A stretch of 64,000 nt of DNA from Pseudonocardia alni (GTDB taxonomy: Bacteria > Actinomycetota > Actinomycetes > Mycobacteriales > Pseudonocardiaceae): the NCBI RefSeq assembly GCF_002813375.1, contig NZ_PHUJ01000003.1, positions 1 to 64,000 of the forward strand, written 5' to 3'. Below the pieces are notes generated by a model. It saw nothing but the letters and a program-made list of their open reading frames with translations. It ran no database searches and had not been told where the DNA came from. The translations under genes and the position numbers were made by a program. Of this stretch, positions 48,747 to 56,904 are shown one piece after another (position 1 is the stretch's first letter; the number at the start of each line of letters is the position of its first letter).

Positions 48747-50173
48747 CAGGCGGCGCCCCGATCCCCGGTCAGCTCGATGACCTGCGCGTCGCGGGGTGCG
48801 CAGCGCTGCACCAGCTCGGCGATGTCGTCGTCGGTGACGTAGGCGGCGCGGAAGCGGACGGGCAGGCGGGAGCCGTGGTCGATGACGAACCCGACACCGG
48901 CGTGCCGGTCGTCGCCGGGGATCTCGTCGGCCAGCGCTCCGCGCTCGCGGGCACCTTCGCCGAGGACCATGTCGACGTGGCTGGCCGCGGTGACGGCCAG
49001 GCAGATCCGTTGGGTGAACAGCTCGCGGACGTCGAGGACGTCCTTGGAGGGCTCCTGGAGGTAGCCCTGCACCGTGAACAGCGACGCCCGGCCCTGGGTC
49101 ATGATCTCGGCGAGCAGCCGGAGGGCGTCGCGGACGCCCGCGCGGTCGCCGTAGGCGGTGAGCATGGCCATCTCGTCGATGACCAGCAGCTCGACCGGTG
49201 TCTCGACCGATGGGGTGCAGCGGCGGATGTTGTTGTCGCGCATCCAGTCCTGCCGGTCGCGCATAGCGTCGCGGAACTCGGTCAGCAGCTCCAGCGCCTC
49301 GCCCATTGTGGTGGCGTAGCGGTGGAACAGCGGGGCGCCCTGCTCGGTCTCCACCCCGCCCTTGAGGTCGACCATCCAGACCCGGGCGACGCCGTCGCGC
49401 AGACACGGACCGAGGGAGCGCAGCGTGCCCCACAAGACCGACCCCTTGCCCGAGCCCGTGCGGCCGGCGACCAGGCGGTGCCCGTCGACGACGGAGGCGG
49501 TGAAGGGCTGGCCGTGCTCGTTGTCGCCGATCTCCAGCGCCCGCAGGTCGACGTCGTCGACGGTCTCGGGGATGTCGGGTGCCGGGATGGTGCGGGTGAA
49601 CGGCAGCTCCCATTCGATGACGATCGCGACGACTCCCGGCCGGTGCCGGGTGATCGCGACCCGGTGGGCGATCAGCGCCTCCCAGAGGACCGATGCCTTC
49701 TCCTGCCAGTAGGCGACGTCCTGACCGCGGACCATGCGGACGTAGACGGTGTCGATCGACGGCGAGGAGGAGCGGACCCGCAGGACGCGGGGGACGAGCT
49801 GGTCTCCGGTGTGGCGGTGCTCGCGGGTCAGTCCCGTGTCGGACATGAGCTGGGCCCAGCGTCGGCCGCGGTAGACCGTCCAGCGGCGCCACGAGGACCG
49901 CAGCCGCGGGGCGGCGAACCGGTCGAAGGTCGCCGGGTGGACCCGCCACCACACGAGGACGGCGGCGGCCGCGGCAGTCACGGTGAGCCCGGCGCCGAGC
50001 GGGCCGAAGGTCGCGGCCAGGCCGAGTCCGAGCAGCGGCGCCAGGACGAAGCCCGGGTGTCGGAGCAGCCACGCGGCGGCCTGGACCTCGCGGCCCGGCG
50101 GACGGGTGGCGCGTCCCGCGTGGTGGCGGGCCGGGCCGTTGATGCGGGTTGCAGTGCTACTACGCTTGTTCAT
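48746..50173 (-). CDS. TraB-like FtsK/SpoIIIE DNA translocase
   Basis: A 475-aa conjugation ATPase. Two N-terminal membrane helices (FVLAPLLGLGLAATFGPLGAG and LTVTAAAAAVLVWW) precede the motor domain with Walker A GRTGSGKGS at residues 237-245 and Walker B ELLVIDEMAML. Actinobacterial TraB moves double-stranded DNA between hyphae or cells without a relaxase. A hairpin lies upstream of ATG 50173 (50207-50255). It is the main evidence that the element is conjugative. Confidence 0.9.
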   Translation of the reverse strand: MNKRSSTATRINGPARHHAGRATRPPGREVQAAAWLLRHPGFVLAPLLGLGLAATFGPLGAGLTVTAAAAAVLVWWRVHPATFDRFAAPRLRSSWRRWTVYRGRRWAQLMSDTGLTREHRHTGDQLVPRVLRVRSSSPSIDTVYVRMVRGQDVAYWQEKASVLWEALIAHRVAITRHRPGVVAIVIEWELPFTRTIPAPDIPETVDDVDLRALEIGDNEHGQPFTASVVDGHRLVAGRTGSGKGSVLWGTLRSLGPCLRDGVARVWMVDLKGGVETEQGAPLFHRYATTMGEALELLTEFRDAMRDRQDWMRDNNIRRCTPSVETPVELLVIDEMAMLTAYGDRAGVRDALRLLAEIMTQGRASLFTVQGYLQEPSKDVLDVRELFTQRICLAVTAASHVDMVLGEGARERGALADEIPGDDRHAGVGFVIDHGSRLPVRFRAAYVTDDDIAELVQRCAPRDAQVIELTGDRGAA

Positions 50174-50206
50174 TGCTACCGGTCCTCACGAGTTCGAGTC
50201 GGGTAG

Positions 50207-50255
50207 CGGGACGCCCGCCGGTGTTTCCGCCAAGAATCAGATCGGCGGGCGTCCC
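50207..50255. terminator. Hairpin upstream of the translocase gene
   Basis: GGGACGCCCGCCG (50207-50219) and CGGCGGGCGTCCC (50243-50255) are perfect 13-bp arms around a 23-nt loop, in the 95-bp gap between a small gene and traB (minus strand). It may reduce read-through into traB. Confidence 0.65.
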
Positions 50256-50268
50256 ACCACCCAGGTGG

Positions 50269-50457
50269 TCATTTCTGTTCGCGCAATGCGCCGCGTGCCG
50301 AGTCGAGCTGCACCGTCAGGTGCGCGACGTCGCGGGCGAGGTTGTCGTGGGTGTTCTTGAATCCGCCCGTGCGGTACGGGATGCCGTGCAGCGAGCGCTT
50401 CAGCTCCCGCATCGCCGCGTCCAGCTCGTCCACGGTCCGGTCGACTGCCTTGGTCAC
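50269..50457 (-). CDS. Small AICE hypothetical protein (62 aa)
   Basis: Reads from GTG 50457 (VTKAVDRTVDELDAAMRELK). It is helical with a likely coiled coil and the motif YRTGGFKNTHDNLARDV. It sits one base after the next gene's stop, in a run of small co-directional genes. Not recognised. Confidence 0.6.
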   Translation of the reverse strand: MTKAVDRTVDELDAAMRELKRSLHGIPYRTGGFKNTHDNLARDVAHLTVQLDSARGALREQK

Positions 50458-50458
50458 G

Positions 50459-50797
50459 TCACTTCCTCCACTCCCGGGAGACCAGCTCGGCCTCCCACTT
50501 CTGCGCCGACGAGGCCATGACCCGCAGCGAGCTGTGTGCCTTCTTCGCCGACGCGGAGATCTCGTCGGGGGAGGCGACCGACCAGTGCCGTCCGTCGGCG
50601 CCGGCCTTCGCCGAGCTGCCCTTGCCGTTCCTTCGGGCCTTGGCGTCGGTGGCCTTCGCGGCGACCTTCTCGGCGTCGGCGAGGGCGTCCCCGACGAGCT
50701 GCAGCGCCCGCCAGAACTCGCCGTACTTGCGCAGTGCGCGCCGGTTGACCTTGGGCAGGGTCCTGAGCCGGTCGCGGGGTCCGAGGTTGAGCGCCAT
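50459..50797 (-). CDS. AICE hypothetical protein (112 aa)
   Basis: Reads from ATG 50797 (MALNLGPRDRLRTLPKVNRR). It is basic and helical with an Ala/Lys-rich middle (ADAEKVAAKATDAKARRNG) and a Trp-containing C-terminus. The neighbouring genes lie 1-3 bp away. Similar proteins occur in AICE tra regions; function unknown. Confidence 0.65.
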   Translation of the reverse strand: MALNLGPRDRLRTLPKVNRRALRKYGEFWRALQLVGDALADAEKVAAKATDAKARRNGKGSSAKAGADGRHWSVASPDEISASAKKAHSSLRVMASSAQKWEAELVSREWRK

Positions 50798-50800
50798 CGG

Positions 50801-50989
50801 TCAGACCCCCTTGCGGATCGCGACCTGCGCCAGTCGCAGGCCCTCCGCGACACCGGCCCGCCATGCCTGCTCGGTCGCGACCTCCGAGCCGTAGGAACGG
50901 ATCCAGGTCCGCCGCTCGTGCTCCAGGCGCCGGACGAGTCGGCCGACTCCCGCGGTCACCCGCGGCCGGTTCGTGGTGGTCGTGTTCAT
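50801..50989 (-). CDS. Small AICE hypothetical protein (62 aa)
   Basis: Reads from ATG 50989 (MNTTTTNRPRVTAGVGRLVR). A basic N-terminus leads into an amphipathic helix ending AEGLRLAQVAIRKGV. Its ATG overlaps the stop of the CxxC-repeat gene by 3 bases. Not recognised. Confidence 0.6.
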   Translation of the reverse strand: MNTTTTNRPRVTAGVGRLVRRLEHERRTWIRSYGSEVATEQAWRAGVAEGLRLAQVAIRKGV

Positions 50990-51159
50990 CGCTGTGCCTC
51001 CGTCCCGACCGGCGACCGGGCGTCGCTGGTCTCGCCTTCTCCGAAGCAGCCCGGGCAGGCCCCGGAGCCGCTGCACGCCTCGCACTCGACACCGTCGGTC
51101 GAGTCGCCGTAGCCCTCGCACACGTCGCAGGCGCGGCTACCGCTGCATTCGCCACACAT
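50986..51159 (-). CDS. 57-aa CxxC-repeat zinc-ribbon-like miniprotein
   Basis: ATG 51159 to TGA 50986-50988. The protein starts MCGECSGSRACDVCEGYGD and continues VECEACSGSGACPGCFGEGE, so it has two CxxC-x5-CxxC modules, eight cysteines in 40 residues, each with Gly spacing like DnaJ or tRNA-type zinc fingers. It probably binds two zinc ions. It overlaps the next gene (ATGA), which supports translation. The C-terminal 17 residues are polar. The function is unknown; a regulatory or protein-binding role in transfer is possible. Confidence 0.65.
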   Translation of the reverse strand: MCGECSGSRACDVCEGYGDSTDGVECEACSGSGACPGCFGEGETSDARSPVGTEAQR

Positions 51160-51274
51160 CACCGGCGATCACCCCTGATCGGAGACACAGGTGTCCCCAT
51201 CGCGGAATTGCTCGGATTTGCCGGAACCGGTCCGGCGGGAAGAACTACGCCGCTCAGAATTGCGGCGAGTACTG
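51160..51274. other. Short intergenic gap in the AICE
   Basis: 115 bp between the CxxC miniprotein gene and the next minus-strand gene. I see no open frame with a good start and no clear hairpin. Confidence 0.4.
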
Positions 51275-51667
51275 CTACTCGCTCTCGTTATCCTTGCCGC
51301 GCCGCACGGGCATCGGGTGCGCCGGACGCAGCCCCAGCGCCTTGAACGCGATGCCCGACACCGTGCGGCCGTCGCCCGACTCGATCGAGTACGGGTTGAT
51401 CCGCGGGTCGATGAGCTGGACCCGGCTGTCCTCCGGGAAGTCGTTGCCCGGGTCGGTCGTCAGCGTCACCTTGATCTCCTCGCCCTTCGGCGACCGCTCA
51501 CCGGGACCGACCTGGAGCTTGGCGAACAGCGACACCACGAACTGCGCGACGCCGTCCCGGTCGGTCACCGGGATCTGCGCGCCGTTGGCGTCCTCGCGCG
51601 TCTTGGGTGCGGGCGGTTCCACCACCGTGAGCTTGTAGCCGTCCAGCACCACCGGGAGGTTCTTCAT
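51275..51667 (-). CDS. AICE conserved hypothetical protein (130 aa)
   Basis: Reads from ATG 51667 (MKNLPVVLDGYKLTVVEPPA) with a GGGGCG purine-rich region upstream. It is beta-rich with the segments QFVVSLFAKLQVGPGER and GIAFKALGLRPAHPMPVRRG. Proteins with this layout stand at the head of the tra region in many AICEs. It is divergent from the DUF5919 regulator, with a palindromic operator between them. Confidence 0.65.
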   Translation of the reverse strand: MKNLPVVLDGYKLTVVEPPAPKTREDANGAQIPVTDRDGVAQFVVSLFAKLQVGPGERSPKGEEIKVTLTTDPGNDFPEDSRVQLIDPRINPYSIESGDGRTVSGIAFKALGLRPAHPMPVRRGKDNESE

Positions 51668-51755
51668 CGTTTGCGCCCCTTCGTCTCGTCGTTGGCGTAG
51701 ATCTATGAGACCTGGACCACGGGGGACGTCGGCACCGCCAACACGGGACGTGACA

Positions 51756-51783
51756 GGACGTTTTAGGGACGCTAAAATCGTCC
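51756..51783. promoter_or_regulatory. Palindromic operator between divergent AICE genes
   Basis: TTTTAG-GGACG-CTAAAA (51761-51777) is a perfect 6-bp inverted repeat, and the flanking GGACG and CGTCC extend it with a one-base bulge to 28 bp. Four GGGACG/GGACG-like motifs lie in about 60 bp. It is the only AT-rich patch in the gap and is the likely binding site of the DUF5919 regulator, controlling both directions. Confidence 0.55.
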
Positions 51784-51813
51784 CTGCTGTGGTCGACCGT
51801 CCCAGGAGGTCCC

Positions 51814-52557
51814 ATGACCACGAACGAACGGCTCCGTGGCTCGATCGTCGCGGCCCGCCTGCACCCCACCGGACTGGCTGAGCGCATCGGCGTGGACCCG
51901 AAGACGGTCGAACGCTGGATCACCAAGGGACGCCTGCCGCACCGCACGCACCGGGTCGCGGTGGCCGGCGCCCTGGAGGTCGACGAGGCGTACCTCTGGC
52001 CGGAGATCCTGGGACAGCGGGTGACCCAGTCCGCGAGCGTCGCCGAGCTCCTGGAGCTCCACCCGACCCGGGCGTCGGTCCCGCACGACACCTGGCAGCA
52101 GCTCTACGGCTCCGCCCGCGAGGCGATGGACATCCTGACCTACGCCGGGTCGTTCCTGTTCGAGCAGCACGAGATCACCGAAGTGCTGCGTACCAAGTCC
52201 CGCGAGGGCGTGCGCTGCCGCTTCCTGATCGGCGACGAGACCTCCGACGCGGTCCGCCTGCGTGCCGAGGAGGAGGGCACCAGCGGCGGCCTGGAGGGAC
52301 GCATCCAGCTCCACCGGCGCTACCTGCGCGACGTCGTCGGGCTGCCCGGCATCGAGGTCCGCACCCACGGCACGACGCTCTACAACTCGCTGTTCCGGTT
52401 CGACCAGGACCTGCTCGTCAACGGCCACGCCTACGGTGCCCCGGCCGGACACTCCCCGGTCATGCACCTGCGCCGTGTCCCTGGTGGACGGATGTGGGAG
52501 CACTTCATGCGCTCGTTCGAGGAGGTCTGGGACTCGGGAACGCCCATCGAGAAGTGA
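51814..52557 (+). CDS. XRE-type regulator with DUF5919 domain
   Basis: A 247-aa protein. The N-terminus is an HTH (LHPTGLAERIGVDPKTVERWITKG) and the remainder a DUF5919 domain (DILTYAGSFLFEQHEITEVL, FLIGDETSDAVRLRAEEEG). DUF5919 regulators are frequent in actinobacterial integrative elements next to a NUDIX gene. The ATG 51814 has AGGAGG 6 nt upstream. It probably acts as the element's repressor or immunity switch, as KorSA does in pSAM2 (inference). Confidence 0.8.
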   Translation: MTTNERLRGSIVAARLHPTGLAERIGVDPKTVERWITKGRLPHRTHRVAVAGALEVDEAYLWPEILGQRVTQSASVAELLELHPTRASVPHDTWQQLYGSAREAMDILTYAGSFLFEQHEITEVLRTKSREGVRCRFLIGDETSDAVRLRAEEEGTSGGLEGRIQLHRRYLRDVVGLPGIEVRTHGTTLYNSLFRFDQDLLVNGHAYGAPAGHSPVMHLRRVPGGRMWEHFMRSFEEVWDSGTPIEK

Positions 52558-52577
52558 ACGTGCGCCATGCTTGAGTC

Positions 52578-53051
52578 ATGGGCCGCATCGACTACTTCCA
52601 CGACCCCGACGCCCCGCAGGCGAACAGCATCGTCCCGTCGACCACCGCCGCCGTACGCGACGACCGCGGGCGGCTGCTCATGATCCACAAGATCGACAAC
52701 GACAAGTGGGCCCTGCCCGGCGGCGGCATGGACCTGGGGGAGTCGATCGCCGACGCAGCCGTGCGCGAGGTCGCCGAGGAGACCGGGCTGTCGGTCGAGA
52801 TCACCGGGCTCGTCGGGATCTACACCGACCCCGGCCACGTCATGGCCTACGACGACGGCGAGGTCCGCCAGCAGTTCTCCGTGTGCTTCCACGCCCGCCC
52901 CACCGGAGGCACGCTGCGCGAGGACGGCACCGAGACCAAGGCCGCCAAGTGGGTCGAGCCCGCCGACATCGACGGCCTCACGATCCACCCGTCCATGCGC
53001 CGGCGGATCGACGACGCGCTACGCGGCGACCCCACCCCTCAGATCAACTGA
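52578..53051 (+). CDS. NUDIX hydrolase, Pif-like
   Basis: A 157-aa NUDIX protein from ATG 52578. The box is GGGMDLGESIADAAVREVAE followed by ETG, all catalytic residues present. In pSAM2, Pif carries a NUDIX motif and prevents redundant transfer into recipients that already hold the element; position beside the regulator suggests the same here. It converges with the HD gene, their ends overlapping by 8 bp. Confidence 0.82.
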   Translation: MGRIDYFHDPDAPQANSIVPSTTAAVRDDRGRLLMIHKIDNDKWALPGGGMDLGESIADAAVREVAEETGLSVEITGLVGIYTDPGHVMAYDDGEVRQQFSVCFHARPTGGTLREDGTETKAAKWVEPADIDGLTIHPSMRRRIDDALRGDPTPQIN

Positions 53052-53604
53052 ACTTGGCCCGCTCCAGCCGGATCATCGTCTCGTCGATCGCGATCTCGAT
53101 CGACGTCCGTGCCGCCGTCATCGCCCGCGCCACCACCGAGTCCGGCTCGTAGCGCTCCAGGATCTCCTCCAGGCGCTCCGGGTAGCCCATCCGCTGCCCA
53201 GCGGGGCCGGTCGTCATGTCCGCGGTCCAGAGCGCATCGGAGACCGGGGACCGCTCGCACTCCCAGTAGGCCAGGCGGTCGGCGAGGCCGCGGTGAGCCA
53301 CCTCGTAGGAGGCCGCGGAGTGGTGGGCGACAAGGGCGCACAGGCGGTCCGGGTAGCCCATGCGCTCCAGGTAGGCGGCGCCGTCGATCTGGTGGCTGCC
53401 TGTGTCGCGGACGTCGGGGGAGTAGCCGATGTCGTGCAGCCACGCCGCGACGACCAGCAGCTCGCGATCCTGCTCGTCGACCGCAGGAGACAGCTCGAGT
53501 GCCTTCTCCGCCACGGCCTGGACGTGGGCCCAGCGGCGGTGCAGCGGTTCGAGGAGCTGTCGGGCGAGGGAACGGGCCTCACCGGGCGTCGGCGTCTCAG
53601 GCAT
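53044..53604 (-). CDS. HD-domain hydrolase
   Basis: A 186-aa protein from ATG 53604 (MPETPTPGEARSLARQLLEP); a TAGAGT box 7 nt upstream suggests a leaderless mRNA, and the frame continues upstream without a better start. The HD motif lies in VAAWLHDIGYSPD with further His residues in TGSHQIDGA and VAHHSAASYEVAH. It is probably a nucleotide or ppGpp-type phosphohydrolase. HD proteins beside NUDIX genes are common in AICEs. Confidence 0.78.
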   Translation of the reverse strand: MPETPTPGEARSLARQLLEPLHRRWAHVQAVAEKALELSPAVDEQDRELLVVAAWLHDIGYSPDVRDTGSHQIDGAAYLERMGYPDRLCALVAHHSAASYEVAHRGLADRLAYWECERSPVSDALWTADMTTGPAGQRMGYPERLEEILERYEPDSVVARAMTAARTSIEIAIDETMIRLERAKFS

Positions 53605-54106
53605 CACGACAACTCTATGCCCGTCCCACCAGCCGATCTCGGCCACTCGGCGAGCCGAGACCTGGAGCCAAAGCGCGCCGGTGTCGAAACTCTCCATGCA
53701 TCATCAAGGCGGCGCCCTGCGGGCGCCGCGCGGCGCTGTGTCCGATGCAGCCGCAGGCGCTCGCGCGGGGCGTGCGGCCTCCGGCCGGTCCCCGCGCGGC
53801 GCGCGGCTGCACTCCCGAGCCGCCATCAGGTGGCCACGCGTCGAGTGAGACAACGGCCGACGTCCCCGTTAGCGCAGCTTCTACGTGCCTGGAACGCCCG
53901 GCAGCCGACGGGTGCCCCAACTCGCACGGTGCGAGGGTGGGTCAGCCCCGATCTTGTCGGCGCCTGCTTCTAAAGTGACCTGCGCGACAGCCCTGCGCTC
54001 AGCTTGCCAGCAGGGGGCGAATCAAGACAGAACGGACGGTCGGCATGAGCAGCCTGCAGGGACGATTGATTAGCGATGCCGATGTCGCGCGCCGAGGACG
54101 CCGCTG
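53605..54106. other. Non-coding region between AICE and type I RM operon
   Basis: About 500 bp without a convincing gene. It contains strong hairpins: GGCGCCC-TGC-GGGCGCC at 53711-53727, and CGCGCGGGG/CCCCGCGCG at 53762-53798 with an inner CGGCC/GGCCG pair. From about 53850 base composition drops towards the hsd genes. The palindrome cluster is a candidate cis-acting locus (transfer or origin) or the fused end of the element; that is conjecture. Confidence 0.5.
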
Positions 54107-55681
54107 ATGGCGAGTCCAACCAAGGAGACGCAGCGCGCGGAGCTCCACAAAACCATCTGGCGCATCGCCAACGACCTGCGCGGCAGCGTCGACGGCTGGG
54201 ACTTCAAGAGCTACGTCCTCGGCATCCTGTTCTACCGCTTTATCTCCGAAAACCTCACCGCCTACCTCAACCGCCTAGAGCGCGAGGCGGGGGACGCCGA
54301 CTTCGACTACCGCCTGCTAGGCGATAAGGACGCTGAGTTCGGCCGCAAGGACACGGTCGACGAGAAGGGCTTCTACATTCTGCCCAGCGAGCTGTTCGCC
54401 AACGTTCGGGCTTGTGCCGCAGCCGATGAGAACCTGAACGAGACGCTAGCCCGCGTGTTCAAGAACATCGAAGGCTCCGCGATGGGTACCGCGAGCGAAG
54501 ACGACCTCAAGGGCCTGTTCGACGACCTCGATGTCAACAGCGCCAAGTTGGGCAACACGGTGGCGCGCCGCAACGAAAAGCTCGTAAAGCTGCTCGACGC
54601 GATTGGCGATCTCAACCTCGGCAGTGAGTTCACCGAGCACACGATCGACGCCTTCGGCGACGCCTACGAGTACCTGATGACCATGTACGCCTCCAGCGCC
54701 GGCAAGTCCGGAGGCGAGTTCTTCACCCCGCAGGAGGTCTCGGAACTCCTGGCACGGATAACGGTCGTCGGCAAGACCGCCGTCAACAAGGTCTACGACC
54801 CCGCCTGTGGCTCGGGTTCACTGCTGCTGAAGTTCGCCAAGGTGCTCGGCAAGGACAACGTCCGCCAGGGCTTCTTCGGTCAGGAGATCAACCTGACCAC
54901 CTACAACCTGGCGCGCATCAACATGTTCCTTCACGATGTGAACTACGAGAAGTTCGACATCGCGCACGGCGACACGCTGCTTGAGCCCGCCTATTGGGAC
55001 GACGAGCCCTTCGAAGCGATCGTGTCCAACCCGCCGTACTCGGTCAGGTGGGAAGGTGATGCCAACCCACTCCTGATCAACGACCCGCGCTACGCGCCGG
55101 CCGGTGTGCTCGCGCCGAAGTCCAAAGCGGACCTGGCGTTCACGATGCACATGCTCAGTTGGCTTGCCGTCAACGGTACCGCAGCCATCGTCGAGTTCCC
55201 AGGAGCGCTCTACCGGCGCGGAGCGGAGAAGAAGATCCGCCAGTACCTGATCGACAACAACTACGTCGACGCGGTCATCCAGTTGCCTCCGGACCTCTTC
55301 TTCGGCACGACCATCGCCACCTGCATCCTGGTGCTCAAGAAGTCCAAGAAGGACAGCTCGGTGCTGTTCATCGACGCTTCGGCCGAGTTCACACGCATCG
55401 GCATCAAGAACAAGCTCACAGTGGACCACCAGCAGAAGATCCTCGACGCTTTCAGTGCCAGGCATGACAACGACCGCTTCGCCAAACTGGCCTCGCACGA
55501 AGAGATCAAGGCCAATGACTATAACCTCTCGGTGTCGTCCTTTGTTGCGAACGAAGACTCGCGGGTTGCGGTGGACATCACGTCGTTGACCGCCGATCTT
55601 GCTCAGATCGTGGCTCGGCAACAAATGCTTCGGGAGCAGATCGACGTGATCATTGCCGGGGTGGAGGGCGACAGCCCGTGA
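54107..55681 (+). CDS. hsdM: Type I DNA methyltransferase subunit HsdM
   Basis: A 524-aa N6-adenine methyltransferase. The N-terminal HsdM domain (TIWRIANDLRGSVDGWDFKS) is followed by the SAM motif DPACGSG at residues 231-237 and the catalytic NPPY at 308-311. Length is normal. Base composition is visibly lower in GC than the core genes, and codon use is less biased, indicating acquisition by transfer. It overlaps hsdS by 4 bp. Confidence 0.95.
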   Translation: MASPTKETQRAELHKTIWRIANDLRGSVDGWDFKSYVLGILFYRFISENLTAYLNRLEREAGDADFDYRLLGDKDAEFGRKDTVDEKGFYILPSELFANVRACAAADENLNETLARVFKNIEGSAMGTASEDDLKGLFDDLDVNSAKLGNTVARRNEKLVKLLDAIGDLNLGSEFTEHTIDAFGDAYEYLMTMYASSAGKSGGEFFTPQEVSELLARITVVGKTAVNKVYDPACGSGSLLLKFAKVLGKDNVRQGFFGQEINLTTYNLARINMFLHDVNYEKFDIAHGDTLLEPAYWDDEPFEAIVSNPPYSVRWEGDANPLLINDPRYAPAGVLAPKSKADLAFTMHMLSWLAVNGTAAIVEFPGALYRRGAEKKIRQYLIDNNYVDAVIQLPPDLFFGTTIATCILVLKKSKKDSSVLFIDASAEFTRIGIKNKLTVDHQQKILDAFSARHDNDRFAKLASHEEIKANDYNLSVSSFVANEDSRVAVDITSLTADLAQIVARQQMLREQIDVIIAGVEGDSP

Positions 55682-56904
55682 GTCGGCTCGCCAACTATAT
55701 AAAGCAGCACGTACCCGATGGCGTTGAATACAGGACGCTGGCCGAACTCGGAACCTGGACGGGAGGAATTACGCCCTCGAAGGGCAACCCAAAATATTGG
55801 GAGCGCGGCACCGTCCCGTGGGTGACCTCGATGGACATCAGCGCGACGGGTGGCAGCGAAATCCGCGGGCTAGTCAGTGAGGCGGCGTTGAGGGAAACCT
55901 CGCTCCGATTGGTCACTGGCCCGTCGATCGCGGTAGTTATGCGTTCGAACGTCCTGCGGCGCTTCCTGCCGATTGGGTACATCGGCATCGCCACATCGAT
56001 GAACCAGGATCTACGCCTGCTGACTCCGATCGATGGTATCGACGCCCGCTATGTCTTCTGGGTGCTGCGGGCTGACAGCGAGCGAATCCGCCGGGCCTGC
56101 GTCCGCACGGATGGCTCGATGGCAGCGGTTAACTCGAAGGCGTTCTTCGAGTGGCGGATTCCGGTGCCGCCGCTCGTGGTACAGCGTGAGATCGCGGCGT
56201 TGCTAGATGCTTTCGCGAGGCTCGAAGCCGACCTTGGGGCTGCGCTTGAGGCAGAGCGCGAGGGACGGAGAGTCCAGGCTAGCCACTACCGCGACAGGCT
56301 TCTGAGCTTTGATCAGGACATCGAATGGTCGACTCTCGGCGAGATCGCCGAGTACACAAACGGTAAGGCGCACGAGCGGCTAGTATCGGATGAAGGCGAT
56401 GTCCCTCTGGTGACTGCGCGATTTATCTCGCGCAACGGAGAGGCGAATCGATTCGTGCAACTGAAGGACGTGCTCACCCCCGCATCGGTCGGCGACACAG
56501 CGCTCGTGCTAAGCGACCTGCCGAACGGCCGCGCATTGGCTCGGACTTTCTTCGTTGACCGAGACGCGGCGTATGCGATCAATCAACGAATTGCGCGCAT
56601 TCGAGTTCGCGACACAGGCCGCGTCGCGCCAAGATTCCTGTTCCATGTACTGAATCGCAATCCGGGCCTTTTGAAGTACGACAATGGCTCTGACCAGACC
56701 CATCTCAGCAAGGGGCAGGTCACCGGCCTTGCGTTCCCCCTGCCTCCACTTCCCGAGCAAGAGCGAATCGCGCGGATCCTCGACCGCCTGGCCCCCCTGG
56801 TGGAGGACTTGGCCGAAACCCTCGACGCGGAGCGCGAAACTCGCCGACAGCAGTTCGAGTATTACCGCGACAAGCTCCTGACCTTCAAGGAGGCCGCCGG
56901 GTGA
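55678..56904 (+). CDS. hsdS: Type I specificity subunit HsdS
   Basis: A 408-aa specificity subunit with two target-recognition domains. TRD1 runs to about residue 165, ending in the conserved AFFEWRIPVPPLVVQREIAA block; TRD2 runs from about 215 and ends in LAFPLPPLPEQERIARILDR. Two coiled-coil spacers follow these blocks and set the gap of the bipartite recognition site. GTG 55678 overlaps the hsdM stop. The recognition sequence cannot be inferred. Confidence 0.93.
   Translation: MSRLANYIKQHVPDGVEYRTLAELGTWTGGITPSKGNPKYWERGTVPWVTSMDISATGGSEIRGLVSEAALRETSLRLVTGPSIAVVMRSNVLRRFLPIGYIGIATSMNQDLRLLTPIDGIDARYVFWVLRADSERIRRACVRTDGSMAAVNSKAFFEWRIPVPPLVVQREIAALLDAFARLEADLGAALEAEREGRRVQASHYRDRLLSFDQDIEWSTLGEIAEYTNGKAHERLVSDEGDVPLVTARFISRNGEANRFVQLKDVLTPASVGDTALVLSDLPNGRALARTFFVDRDAAYAINQRIARIRVRDTGRVAPRFLFHVLNRNPGLLKYDNGSDQTHLSKGQVTGLAFPLPPLPEQERIARILDRLAPLVEDLAETLDAERETRRQQFEYYRDKLLTFKEAAG

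Noticed and set aside
53885..54073. Small plus-strand frame before hsdM
   Set aside because: It has no ribosome-binding site, no domain, and sits in the palindrome-rich non-coding gap.
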